Shown here: positions 1 through 10,869 of the stretch, piece after piece
Layout of the letters: every line of letters begins with the position of its first letter
Position numbering within the stretch: position 1 is the first letter of the stretch
Assembly: GCA_015832175.1 (NCBI GenBank)
Contig: WJXW01000001.1
Location: forward strand, 620,001-684,000
Source of the DNA: Paraphaeosphaeria minitans
Taxonomy: Eukaryota > Ascomycota > Dothideomycetes > Pleosporales > Didymosphaeriaceae
DNA length: 64,000 nucleotides
Direction: 5' to 3'
The notes under the pieces: model-generated
The model's input: only the letters and a program-made list of their open reading frames with translations
Databases searched by the model: none
What the model was told of the DNA's origin: nothing
Program-made: the position numbers and the translations under genes

Positions 1-815
1 TCCTTGTGAAGAGTTTTGACAGCGTCCTTCTGTGCCTTCTCTTTCTCGGCCCTGGTGGGCTTGCGATTCTTCTCTCCCGGAGCGTTCTCCTTCCCAGGTT
101 TGGCTAGTATCTTCTTCTCACCAGCGTCGTCCTTGTGCTCACCACGGCCCTTCTTCTGTGGCTTCTCCTTGTTGGCCTTCCTCTCCCTGAGTGCTTCGAT
201 TAGGGGAGTCGTCTTCACCTTCTCTTCCTTTGCTGTTTCGCCCTCTGGGGCAGCAGGCTTCGTGATAGGGGCGGTCAGGCTCTCCAAGAACTCTTTGAAC
301 TCAGTGTCCTGGTCAATGGTGCCTTGGCGAGCATCGCTCCTGCGTCTGTTTGCTGGCAGCTTCATGTAAGGAGCGTACTCGAGAACTGGGGGCCCGACCA
401 GAGCGCTGTCTTGGAAGGACTTGGCGGCATCGTGGAATGTAATCTCGCGGACGCGGTCGCCGAGGGCGGGAACGAAAGGCTGCTGCGTGACGTGGATGTA
501 GGCGCGAGAGGGTTTGGAAGGTTTGGCTAGGCTGGGAGCAAGTCAGTGTGTGCTCTGCAATGTATGAGGCGGGGCATACTCTTTGGAAACCTTGCCCTTC
601 CGGTAGTTGAGCCAGTCGACGCGACCAGCGCCGACCTTCCACTCCTCTCCTAGAAATGTTTCGAACTCGGTGCGAGTCAGACCAGGGGGCAGTCGTCGGC
701 ATATGAGCTTCAGACGCGGCGCTGGGGTTTTGGGTCCGCGGGGCGCGGAAGCGGGGGCGTTCTTCTGCAGTGCCGTCACGGGCAGGACGCCGTTAACGCC
801 AGCCTGGGGCGCCAT
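1..815 (-). CDS. UPF3: UPF3-like nonsense-mediated decay factor (5' part, runs off the left edge)
   Basis: Smg4/UPF3-domain protein of nonsense-mediated mRNA decay, expected to bridge the exon-junction or terminating complex to UPF2 and UPF1. ATG is at 815-813. Exon 1 is 815-580; a 48-nt intron (donor GTATGC, acceptor CCCAG) occupies 579-532; exon 2 runs from 531 off the left edge. The splice joins GA to C in phase and gives the family sequence KVSKDLAKPSKPSRAYIHV. Around residues 30-60 lies the RNP-like start of the domain (RRLPPGLTRTEFE, then EEWKVG..VDW), followed by ITFHDAAKSFQD and RQGTIDQDTEFKEFLESL, all typical of UPF3. Beyond that the protein becomes highly charged (Lys/Glu-rich), as expected of the family's C-terminal tail. 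The 3' end and stop lie outside the window. The family call is strong; the splice site is inferred. Confidence 0.9.
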
Positions 816-1413
816 TCCGCCTCAGAAGGTCAGACGTAGCTAGCAGACTGTTGTGGTACGGGGGCAATATAATCGGGTTATGAGGGGGGAGTGAAATCGA
901 AGAGGTGGGTGGCAGGGTGTTTTAGAGGCGCAAACATTGGAACGGAACCCAAGCTCAACAAATAGCGGTCCTCAACGCAAAGGCAGCCGCACTGGTCAAG
1001 TATTGAAGGAGCTTCCCTGAAGGCGCGTGTGACTGGTGCGCGGAGGCAGGTGACAGTGGTGAAGGACTGACGCCAGTCGATGGCGCTTGCCGAAGCGGGT
1101 ATCCAGGCAAGGCGCGCTTTGGCCAAGCAGCTGCCACCGCCGCACCTCGACGGCCACCCACGCTTCCACCTCATCATGCATGTCCAGCACCAGGCTCGCT
1201 ACTGAATTTCGCTTGCCCTGCCCTCATTCATACGCTACTTCTCGCTCTCTTCCCCCCCGCAGATGTTGCCCAAGAGCCTCGCTACGTCACGCTTGATAAT
1301 CATCGCCGCCGCCGCTACACCACTGTCCTGTTCTCCGCCATTGCTGCGTCGAACAGTCTGAGAGGCGCACCTAGAGGCCCTTTGGTCCCTGACAGCTACA
1401 ATATACCGTAAAC
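816..1413. other. Divergent intergenic region UPF3/PPG1
   Basis: Shared upstream region of two divergent genes. I see short CT-rich stretches just before the PPG1 start but no recognisable regulatory motif, RNA gene or repeat. Confidence 0.5.
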
Positions 1414-2908
1414 ATGGGGCGAGACAGCGACGTTCCGCAACCCGGGCCCGCGCGTCTTTCGAAAGGCGCGGGGCCGGATGAGTGGTTGGAGCAGGCCAAG
1501 CAGTGCAAATACCTGCCAGAGGCCGAGATGAAGCGGCTCTGTGAGATTGTTAAGGAATGCCTCATGGAGGGTGAGTTCTAGTCCCTGCGTCGTGACAGAC
1601 ACCGAGCACTCCCCTCATTGTACCCGCTCGTAGTGGGGTTCCTTGCACTGACCCACTTCTCTAGAATCCAACATCCAGCCGGTCCGAACACCTGTAACAG
1701 TATGCGGTGATATCCATGGCCAGTTCTATGACCTTCTCGAGTTGTTCCGCGTCGCTGGGGGCATGCCTAGCGATGCCCCAACCGCCCCACTTGCTCCCGC
1801 CGTACCCCCAACCATAAAGCCCGAGGACATTGAGCCGCCGACCACGATCAAGGATCCCAGGGCGAAGAGGAAAATGAAGCGGAGGTTCCAGAGCGACGAG
1901 AGATATACCGGTCCAAGCAGTCCTAACGAGGGTGGAGATTTGGAGGAAGAGGAGGAGGAGGAGGAAGAACGGGGCCGGAGTAGGAGCATCACAGGCCGAA
2001 GAAGCACGGAAGAAGAATCAGCTACGCCTAATGTCCCCGCAGGCAACGGGCAGCAAAACTTCATTTTTCTGGGTGATTTTGTAGACCGAGGTTATTTTAG
2101 TTTGGAGACGTTCACGCTGCTGATGTGCTTGAAAGCCAAGTGAGTCATGTCCCCATTGGCAGATAGGTTATTCGCTGACCTCGCAGATTCCCCGACCGAG
2201 TCACGCTTGTCCGCGGAAATCACGAGTCCAGACAGATCACCCAGGTATACGGTTTTTACGAGGAGTGCCAGACCAAATACGGCAATGCGTCCGTATGGAA
2301 AGCCTGCTGCCAGGTTTTTGATTTCCTTGCGCTGGCAGCCATTGTAGATGGTAAAGTTCTCTGCGTTCATGGTGGACTTAGTCCTGAGATCCGAACGCTG
2401 GATCAAATCCGAGTTGTTGCGAGAGCGCAGGAGATCCCACACGAGGGTGCCTTTTGCGATCTGGTCTGGAGTGACCCGGAAGAAGTCGACACATGGGCTG
2501 TCTCCCCAAGAGGTGCTGGATGGCTATTCGGCGACAAGGTGTCATCAGAGGTCCGTCCAGTCCAAGCTCCGTGTACACGTGTGCGGCTTAACATGTTCTA
2601 GTTCAACCATGTCAACGGATTACAACTCATCGCTCGAGCGCACCAGCTTGTCAACGAGGGCTACAAGGTACTTCAACTACTAGAATCCTTACTCAAAACA
2701 TGCTGACCACATGCAGTACCACTTCAAAGACAAGGATGTCGTCACGGTCTGGTCCGCGCCAAACTACTGCTATCGCTGCGGCAATGTTGCTTCCATTATG
2801 AACCTGGGAGAGGACCTCAAGCCTGAGTTCCAGATCTTCAGCGCCGTGCCCGACCACCGACGCGCTGTACCAGCAGGACGGGGCACCCGTGGTGAATACT
2901 TCCTTTAG
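1414..2908 (+). CDS. PPG1: PPG1-type serine/threonine phosphatase (PP2A-like catalytic subunit) with acidic insert
   Basis: Metal-dependent Ser/Thr phosphatase of the PP2A/PPG1 branch. Five exons: 1414-1570, 1665-2139, 2187-2550, 2602-2667, 2717-2908; phase closes at every junction. All PPP signatures are present: GDIHGQ (residues 67-72), [16 protein letters not shown], the HGGLSPE loop, and [12 protein letters not shown] near the C-terminus. The protein ends GEYFL, close to the family's DYFL tail that is carboxymethylated in PP2A. The unusual part is about 95 residues (roughly 86-183) between GDIHG and GDFVDRG, rich in Pro, then Arg/Lys, then a run of nine Glu. This sits where PP2A has a short loop. 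PPG1 in yeast works in glycogen metabolism and in the FAR complex; that role is inferred here. The insert reads in frame through one exon, so it is not an unspliced intron with stops. Confidence 0.92.
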
Positions 2909-5258
2909 TTACATGTGAACGTACATATTGTGGGTGCTTTGGACAAGATACCTTGTATAGCATGGCAGGCGATAGACGGCGGGTGGAGGTATCGAAAGCA
3001 TGGCGCACTGCATTGCTATGATGAATGGAGGTGAAACAATACCCCGGAGTTGGAATGGACTAGCAATGAAGGCTTTGTATCATAATAGAGTGGCCGCAGC
3101 ACTCGCAGCTGTAAGAATAGCAGCGACGTTGATGGAGTCACGCGTGTCAAACTTGTGAATGTCGGCCTGGTCGAATCTACTAGCGCCTTTACAAAACAAA
3201 ATGTAGGTGCAAAAACGTATAAGAAGAAGATATTCTTCTTTGACGAGCATTGATCATCAACCAGAAAATAAAGGCAAAAATCAGTTGAACAGCCACCTCG
3301 CTTACACTTCCCAACCCTAGTTAGAGTAATCCAGCGCCGCCGTCCAATGGTGAATACCCGACTGCAGAATTGCTTCCCTCGTCTAATTGTATTCATTGCT
3401 TAGGGCCGCTCAGCATCGCTGGTTACCCAAGCGAGTGAGAAAACGGCCACCACCGGACTCGAACTGGGCTCCTACTAGAGTAGATACTTGGGAGGCGCAT
3501 GTGAGATTACGGCCTATCTCCTGAAATTTGGACCCATCACAGGTAACACATTTTCAATGTATGAAATATATATAGTAGATAAATTAGGGTGTGGTGACAA
3601 AGTAGAGACTGTTGTGAGGTGGGTGAGAGCTGAAAATTGCTTGCGTGGGCTAGAGCGTCTCGCTAGATTTTGTGGGGTAACGGTGCGGGGTCCGTCCGCC
3701 CCGTTAGGTTTGTCCCCAAGCGACGTCGGACGCTTTCAGCTTTCCTCAACATCTGCAATGTAGCACAAACTCCCCGACACGACCTTGTAATGTTATTAAC
3801 AAGATCCATAAAAGCTCGACGATCTGAACTCTCCCCGGTGAGCTTCATGCATACTAGAATAATCTTCTGGGGCTGCCTTGGAGCACACCTAGTTCGAGGG
3901 CACACATGTCATTTGACAGGATCATAGTATTTCAAATCACAGCGAAGAGAAGATAAAAGGAGTTGCCAACGTACTTATACACTTGAGCGCCATCTAGTCT
4001 TAGACGTATATCATGCTGATACACAGAACAATACGTAGGCCCACGAGCGCAACACAGCCATCACATTCCCACTCCCTCATCCCTACGAATCCGCACCTGC
4101 TCCGGACACAACAGCACGGGATGCCCCTGACCAGCTCAGCGCTCCAAATTCTGCCATGTGCACATCTCGACAGTCGCAAATCTGACACCCCCCTCACCCT
4201 TCTTCGGCACCCACATCCCACGGCTGCCTATCCTCAATGTCGTGCGTGAAGCTGCCCAACGACTCCGTCTCGCAGCCATTATTTGGTCTCTGCTTCTGCA
4301 TGTGCCCACTCACTTTGACGCCCCACGGGTGGTATATCACACTGCAGTGCCACGGAAATGAGTCAGTGACTTGTTCGGCGACGCTGAAGGGTAACCCGCT
4401 GAGAGCACAATTTCGCCGCCGATTTGCCACGGGTACCTACCGTACCTAGGTAGCCTTCGCACGCGCAAAATGCTCCAAGCTTGCGAGACGCACACGCATA
4501 GTCAAACTTGGCATCGTCATGGTGGTGACTCTACTCCTGGGCAGTGCTACCCGAAGCTTCGCATCAACGTTGCCAGTACGACCTCCGGACTCCGGCGGCT
4601 GAGAAGGTTACGAAAGGGTACCTACGGTACCGTAGTGTTTCCCCGACACACGATTTCGATCGGCAGACCCACGAGCTCAATCACATAACTCCGACGCACG
4701 CGGGTGACGGCATATTTGACGTCATGCTGCTATCGTAGGGAACGTATACCCCGTTGCGGTGCAAGATCGTTCACGGATCACGCGAGGGTCAGAGTGTTCG
4801 GTGTTGGGGGCGATCACAGTTTACCTAGCCCCCACCGCCCGTCCCACTCGTTCGTGGTGAGTCCTCGTGTCGATCATCCCGATTTGGGCATGCAAAGTCG
4901 GATGTTGCTTATCAGTATTGCAATCACCTAGATTTTTGTGCTCGTTTCATGGTGGGGCCGCGATGCTCTGTCCCGCAAGGCACTGACGAGACCGGATCAA
5001 TTTCAGCAATTGTTGAACAATTTCACTCCATAGATGCTCGCTTGCTAAGTAGATTTGGCGGACTCGGCGTCAGCAACTTCCGTGATATTCATTCATTCAC
5101 ATTACGCACTCCACTGCGTGACCTTCATTATCATGCTCGTCGACCGATGATATGAAACACCAAACTCCATGGCCATGCACAAAGCACGCGCCAGTCTTTC
5201 CGCAACGCAGAAAACCACAATATCAACAAAGAACGAAAGCCATCCCATCTCATCGTCG
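2909..5258. other. Gene-poor region with palindromic GGTACC motifs
   Basis: No gene model I can support. Short open frames here lack introns, domains or codon bias. It holds AT-rich stretches, several GGTACC/CCTAGG-rich short palindromes (one 14-bp perfect palindrome at 4622-4635), and a minus-strand match to a pol III B-box near 3450-3465. A 78-codon minus frame (4430-4194) looks mildly protein-like but has no support. Confidence 0.5.
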
Positions 5259-6074
5259 TCACCTTATCATACCTCCAACCACGCCCAGCGCGACTCCAGC
5301 TCCTACACCGTACCTCCCTACGCGACACCTGCCCGCGCCGCTGCCATCTCCCGGTCCGTATGTCGAACAGGCTTGGACATTCCAGTCGCCCGAGCACGCA
5401 GCCTGGCTCAGACTACTGCAGATAGAACTCGCCGCGGCATCTCCCACGCTCGGCACAGCGGTGATGGTGACGCCGCCATTGGGCGCGGAGACGGTGACGC
5501 CAAAGTTCTGGCCGCCGGCTAGAGCAGCCGTGCAGCGCGCAGCATCCGACTGGCAGCGCGAATAAGCGGATGAGCAGGCGGCTGCGGATCTGTAAGTCGT
5601 GGGGAGGTAGGCGAAGGGGAAGAAGGTGTTTGGTACCCAGCTTGTTGCGCCTGCGGAGCCTTGGACGAAGTCGGTGCTCGTGCCTGGCGTCACCGTGATT
5701 GTTGTTGTGGCTCCGGTGGGCATGGTGGTCTGGGTGCCGGCGCCCGTGGGCGAGGTGCCTTGGGTTATGGGCGCTATGGTGCCGGTGCAGGCACTGCCCT
5801 TCGGGCAGCACGCTGGGTGGCCCGCACCGTCGATGGAGCACACCTCAGTAGTCCCGCAGCATAGGCCTGGTTGGTTGATATTTGTGCATGCGGTGTAGCC
5901 CGAGGCGCATTCATTGGGGCCGGTTTGCCGCTTCAGCAGGTCCAATGTGGCATCGTCGACGAGTGTGTCGTTGTTTTGTGCGGGCGACTGCTGTAGTTGG
6001 GCGGGTTGGAACGGGGAAGTAAATTCGGACGCAGCGAGCGCAACCGCGGGCAGGAGCAGCAATGCGGTCCGCAT
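5259..6074 (-). CDS. Predicted secreted, GPI-anchored Cys-rich cell-surface protein
   Basis: Single-exon 271-residue protein. It starts with a clear signal peptide (MRTALLLLPAVALAAS) and ends in a hydrophobic tail (VGAGVALGVVGGMIR) after a small-residue stretch, the layout of a GPI-anchored fungal wall protein. After a possible Kex2-type site (LLKRQ, about residue 50) comes a compact Cys cluster (residues 55-100) with two CC pairs (LCCG and ACCPKG). A Thr/Pro/Gly linker (about 100-145) is likely O-glycosylated, and a second Cys-containing region (155-240) has six or so cysteines. No enzyme motif is visible. The Cys pattern resembles uncharacterised GPI-anchored proteins common in Dothideomycetes. 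Function is unknown; a structural or adhesion role is only a guess. It is divergent from NAS6. Confidence 0.82.
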   Translation of the reverse strand: MRTALLLLPAVALAASEFTSPFQPAQLQQSPAQNNDTLVDDATLDLLKRQTGPNECASGYTACTNINQPGLCCGTTEVCSIDGAGHPACCPKGSACTGTIAPITQGTSPTGAGTQTTMPTGATTTITVTPGTSTDFVQGSAGATSWVPNTFFPFAYLPTTYRSAAACSSAYSRCQSDAARCTAALAGGQNFGVTVSAPNGGVTITAVPSVGDAAASSICSSLSQAACSGDWNVQACSTYGPGDGSGAGRCRVGRYGVGAGVALGVVGGMIR

Positions 6075-6555
6075 TGTCGAAAGTGAACTGGTTCGTCCGA
6101 AGTCTACGCAGTGGCGAGGAATGCACTGTGGCGCGAGGAATGTTTCTCGGTAGGGTTTCGTCGTGGAGCCGTGTAAACAGACTGCGGGATTGGGAAGTGG
6201 GCGAATGTTGAGAAAGAAGTGACAGCTAGGTAGCGATTGGATGGCGCGCGATGCAATTGTCGTCCTCGTTGGTGTTGGGTGTGAATGGCAGAGACGTCAC
6301 GACGCTGGAGGCTGGGATGCAGTCGGACCTTGGTGGACTCGAGCGTGTGCCCAGACCAACTGGTGTGTTGTCCAAGGAACCCGCACGTGCAAGGCGGTGA
6401 GCCCACTAGTCTTACGGTATCGATAACATTGCCCCAGCCCTGTGGCTTTGCCGAGCCGCCGCCCGCAGTGGGGATGGACTCTCGTTGTGGGATGTGGATA
6501 GCTCGACCTTACCAACGTCTGCTTCCCCATTAAAGACCAGCACACCGGAGTCGCC
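6075..6555. other. Divergent intergenic region, GPI protein/NAS6
   Basis: Upstream regions of two divergent genes. No promoter element or RNA gene stands out. Confidence 0.5.
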
Positions 6556-7318
6556 ATGGAAGACGCGAGAATAAAGTTTGCGATACACGAAGCCTGTCGC
6601 GAAGGCCAAAGTATGCCTCTGCCGCCCGCCGTCCTCTACCTTCACTGACTCCGCCATCGCAGCTTCTAAAGTAGAATCGCTCCTCTCTACAAACCCCAAA
6701 CTCGCCTCCCTTCGCGACGATGACGACCGCCTACCCATCCACTGGGCCGTGTCTTACAACCACCTTCCCATAGTACAGCTCCTCGTCCAGTCCAAGTCCT
6801 TCGACCCGGATGTCGTCGATGGCTCAGCCTGGACGCCGCTCATGATGGCGTGCTCGCGCAAGGAAGCCGACGCCATTGTCTCTCTCCTCATCTCCAAAGA
6901 CGCCGACGTCAACGCGAAAAACAACAACGGCCAAACGGCCTTACACTTCTGTGCCAGCAAGAACCATCTCGATCTTGCGAGGACCCTGTTGAAAGAGAAG
7001 GCGACCGCAAGGGTCAAGGACAAGCGAGGCCAACTACCACTGCACAGGGCAGCAGCAATAGGCAGTGTACCCATGATCAAACAACTGTTAGGCCCTGGCA
7101 AGAGCCCGCTGAACGCCACGGATGCGGATGGCTGGACCGCACTGCATCATGCCATTGCCGAAGGCCATGGGGATGCGGCCCTGCTCCTGCTTACTAGTGG
7201 CGCCGAGTTCGACAAGAAGAACTCGAGTGATCAGGTAGCGCTGGATCTGGTGCCTGACGAGAAGACGCGGAAGTTCATATTGCAGGCCGCCGAGAGGGAG
7301 GGCATCGATCTGATATGA
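6556..7318 (+). CDS. NAS6: NAS6/gankyrin-like ankyrin-repeat proteasome chaperone
   Basis: Ankyrin-repeat protein of 236 residues, the size of yeast Nas6 (228) and human PSMD10. These bind the Rpt3 ATPase and chaperone assembly of the 19S regulatory particle. Exon 1 is 6556-6610, exon 2 is 6663-7318; the 52-nt intron has donor GTATGC and acceptor CGCAG, joining A to CT in phase. At least five ankyrin repeats are visible: DRLPIHWAVSYNHLPIVQLL, then WTPLMMACSRKEADAIVSLL, GQTALHFCASKNHLDLARTL, GQLPLHRAAAIGSVPMIKQL and GWTALHHAIAEGHGDAALLL. There is no other domain, which with the length and the short N-terminal helix (FAIHEACREG) points to Nas6 rather than a generic ankyrin protein. Cytosolic or nuclear role inferred from the family. 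Confidence 0.88.
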
Positions 7319-7923
7319 GGGCGACGAAGGAGGCGAGCGGCGGTCATTGCATGATACCCTGGAGTCTTTGGTTTTGACAGGAGATAGGTGCATCTAATCG
7401 GCATTAAAATTCCCTCTGCAACGACTTGTCACGACTGACGGTAAACCAGACCGGGTATCCCTCGAGGATCAGCACCCACTCTGGTCAACGAGAATATTTC
7501 GTTGACAAGCTTCTACGTGTGAAATCCGATTTTGCAGAAAGCTCTAATACAGCTTTTGCAGTGGATTATAATGTTCACACTTCTTTGTACCTCTACGGGA
7601 TGTTCAGACAGCGTTGTGACTGCGCCTATACATATACAACGCTCTTCTAAATGCAGCTACTTTTCGATCCCTCCTCCCACCAAACTCAGTGCTTTTCCTC
7701 CATTACCTGTGGGTCCAAGTATGTGTAAGCTGTTCCAACGGAATTAAGGGTAATGCCGTCCCGAATGACGTCATCCATTGCAATTGTAGGAAGAACCTAC
7801 TAAAATAAATGATACTGCGACTCTACAAATAGGTAGACTTGATCTGAATTGTAAAGCTCCTCAGACCGATCCTAGACCTGTCTCTCGCAAAATCAGCTCT
7901 ACCAAACTCTCTATCCATCCACA
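7319..7923. other. Intergenic region
   Basis: Between two genes on the same strand. AT-rich around 7530-7660, with a CT/CA-rich leader just before the next start. Nothing else seen. Confidence 0.5.
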
Positions 7924-8664
7924 ATGCGCATCTTCATCACAGGCTCCTCCGATGGCCTCGGCTCTCTCGCCGCCAAATCTCTAGTCAAGCGCGGCCACAA
8001 TGTCACTCTCCACGCGCGCAGTTCCCAGCGCGCCGAAGACGCCAAAGCCGCCTGTCCCGGCGCCGACGGCGTCCTCATCGCCGACCTCTCTTCAACCCAA
8101 GCCACAAAATCTCTTGCCGACGACCTAAATTCAAAAGGCCCCTGGGACGCCATCATCCACAATGCTGGAGTGATGCGCATCTCCTCATCCTCGGCTGGTC
8201 CTGAAGGTCTCCCAACGCTATTCGCGACAAACACTCTTGCGCCCTACATGCTCACCTGCCTCGTGCAGCCGCCGCCCAAGAACCTCATTTTCTTATCTTC
8301 TTCGATGCATAACAGCGGCGATGCCACGCTGAGAGACATCAAAGCCGCCAGCTACAGCGACAGCAAGATGCACAACACGATGCTGGCATTCTGGTTCGCG
8401 CAGCAGCCTGCGTTCCAGAAGACGGTTGTAAGTTCGCTGGATCCGGGGTGGGTCAAGACGAAGATGGGCGGGGCAGGCGCGGGAGATGACATCGAGGCTG
8501 CGGTGGAGGATTATGTTAAGCTTGCTGAGGGCACGTTGGGAGCGTCGGGGAAGCATTGGTATCATTCAAAGGAGAAGGCGTTTCATCGAGGGGCGGCGGA
8601 CAAGGGGGCGCAGGAGAAGTTGGTTAAGGAGTTGAAGGAGATATCCGGTGTGAGTTTGCCTTAG
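7924..8664 (+). CDS. Short-chain dehydrogenase/reductase
   Basis: NAD(P)-dependent oxidoreductase of the SDR superfamily, 246 residues in one exon. The Rossmann start has the glycine motif TGSSDGLG at residues 7-14. The NAG structural motif is in IIHNAGVM (about 80). The catalytic serine region is IFLSSSMHNSG, followed by the active-site pair YSDSK (about residue 139-143). The C-terminal part (DPGWVKTKMGG) matches the family's PGxVxT element. Atypical SDRs of this kind, with WYHS...FHRGA near the end, are usually annotated only as family members. Substrate and pathway cannot be told from sequence, and the neighbours do not help. Confidence 0.9.
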   Translation: MRIFITGSSDGLGSLAAKSLVKRGHNVTLHARSSQRAEDAKAACPGADGVLIADLSSTQATKSLADDLNSKGPWDAIIHNAGVMRISSSSAGPEGLPTLFATNTLAPYMLTCLVQPPPKNLIFLSSSMHNSGDATLRDIKAASYSDSKMHNTMLAFWFAQQPAFQKTVVSSLDPGWVKTKMGGAGAGDDIEAAVEDYVKLAEGTLGASGKHWYHSKEKAFHRGAADKGAQEKLVKELKEISGVSLP

Positions 8665-9858
8665 TGATTACTACAACTAGGGCTTCGATATCCACAAGAG
8701 ACGAGAAAAAAAATGGGGCTGCTACAGTGGTTGAACTGTGCGATACGATCAGATCAATGCCCCTAGGCGGGGCTCGCGCATCCTTGCAGTGCTTCTTTGG
8801 AAACAACACCATACTATACCAGCTAACTGTTACTTCTCTCGGTTGTTTTTTCATTCCAAATACCATGGGTCAATTTTACACAGCAATCAATATGAAGTAT
8901 TTGCTGACCTCCCAGCTCACAAGAAGCAAATCATCCGAAGTGTCTCATGCTGAGCCTCTCCCTGAATTGCAAGCCCTTCATGTTCTTTTTTGGGTCCATG
9001 AAGGAACGAAGAGAATCCAACAACACTATACTCCATGATCTACGTATGTATGTGAGCTATGTGCCACTGAACACGACGAGGGTGAAAGCGATGATGCTGT
9101 ACGGACTGATAGTACGAACCAACATCTCATTCTGGAAGGATCAAGTTAAGCATGGCACCCGCACTTGGGCACTGATCTCCTCAGGTGACACGCTACTTCA
9201 AACGTTCGTGGTCCATGCTCTCGACTTCCAGGTCTCGCGTCTGCCGAGATAGACCGGTGAACCGTACATTCCCCTCTTCCATATATCGTTACACCGTGGC
9301 CTTTTCTTGAGGACGATTGGGATCCTGACGACACTGCACAATCTGGCAAGTGGGAGATCGATACGACGTCGCTTGTCGGTCATGACTATCATGATGGTTG
9401 CTGTGACAATGTACTCCCTGACTACCTGCATGGAATCGATGTGGATCCTAGCCGCGAAGACTACTGATCCTGAGCTACGAGCGAGCTTTGACCCGTATGG
9501 ACCAGGTAAGGCTGATTTATCCACACCCCACGACTGTGTGCGTCTCCGCATTCACATAAAAGTTTCATCAGGCGAATTTTGGGCTCTATCAGTGTATCAG
9601 CAATTCTAGGGAAATGGAGGTGTTGCAGTTACTCTCGAGTGTGACTTGCTGCTTTGTCAGGATGGAAGGATCTAACAGAGCGGAAGTGTGTTGAATCAAG
9701 AATGGCCAAGATCACATCACTTCCATAAGATAGTTTGATTTTCTCGCTATATTGCAAATGCTGTAGCAGCGATCGAGGATCTCAGTCCAAAAGAGCCTGT
9801 GAACTTGGCTCAAATCCTGCAAGTGACCAGATGAAAAATCTTAATACTTTAGGGGTTG
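8665..9858. other. Intergenic region with possible coding relic
   Basis: No intact gene. A short + strand stretch (about 9277-9464) reads as acidic protein in one frame but is bounded by in-frame stops on both sides; see findings. The rest shows nothing. Confidence 0.4.
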
Positions 9859-10869
9859 CTACGCGTGCGCTGATGGTGCCTTGATGAAGCCCGCCCCCAG
9901 ACTCAAAATCGCCGCCTTCAACCCTACCAGCGTGCCTATCCCAACCAATTTTGCCTCCTCTGCCCCATGCTCCCCACCCTTCATCATCTCCGCATACCCA
10001 TGATTCAAATCAGCCTGGTCGAACTTCACGGGCGGTCTCCAACCCTCCGCATACGGAAGCCGTTCCTGTTCTAACCACCCATTAGCAAAGCCTCTTCCCC
10101 CTTCTCCAACCCGACTCAAACTTACCAAAAAAAATCCTCACCCACTTCAACGGCGCCACTCCATCTTTCCCTAGCAAATTCAAATACAACGACGTCTCGC
10201 CATAACTCATAATCGCCTCTTTGATCCCATAAATCCAGGTCTTCTCCGCAACGTCATGCTTCTTTCTACTGGCCAGCACCCTCGCCCACCGCGCATGCCC
10301 CGCCGTAACCCAATCCGTCGCAATCTCCTCGTCGCTCTTCCCGGGATGCCCGTCGCGGTACGTCTTGAGCACCATATTGAAGGCATCCTGGTCGAACTTC
10401 TCGCCGCTGCCAAACGCAGCGTCGTCGCGGGACAGCGAGGCGTCGTGCTCGATGTAGTTGTGTTTGGTTACCATGTTCAAATCAAAAGTCGTCGCATCGT
10501 GGTGTGGGTTCGCGAAGATGCCGGAGGCCGCGAAGACGGCTGCTATCTTTGGGTCGACGTTGAAGGCTTTAGTAAGGGCATCAACGGCCATGGCTTTGGT
10601 TATGTCTTTGCCATCATGTGGAAGAATGGAATGGTTTGCAAGGCTGTTGATGGCTGGGCATGGGGAGCGAACTGAGTGGGTTAGTGTGGCTGCTTGATGG
10701 ATAGGTGGAGAGATGGATGTTTGGGCTGGGAAGGGGTCGATGTACCATCTTTTTCTCCTGGGGGCGACCAGTTATCCCATTTTACCTCGACGGTATGTGT
10801 CGCTGTCTGAGGCCGCTGTTTCTCCTCCGCGGAGGATTTTGTTCGCTTGCCGAAGAGTCGCGAAAACAT
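9859..10869 (-). CDS. Chloroperoxidase-family heme-thiolate peroxidase, apparently not secreted
   Basis: Heme-thiolate haloperoxidase/peroxygenase (Peroxidase_2 family), 293 residues. Exons are 10869-10746, 10671-10126 and 10070-9859; both introns close in phase. Splicing intron 1 creates DVRSPCPAINSLANHS (about residues 42-57), the family motif whose PCP cysteine is the proximal heme ligand. Downstream EHDASLSR carries the acid-base EHD triad typical of the short CPO-type enzymes. These enzymes use H2O2 to halogenate or oxygenate small molecules. Unlike secreted CPO and UPO, the N-terminus (MFSRLFGKRTKSS) is basic with no hydrophobic core, so no signal peptide is predicted, and the end (LVGLKAAILSLGAGF) could be a membrane helix. 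The usual NHG is NHS here. Substrate unknown. Confidence 0.87.

Noticed and set aside
4194..4430. 78-codon minus-strand frame
   Set aside because: Mildly protein-like, but a TGA ends it abruptly and no exon partner or family was recognised.
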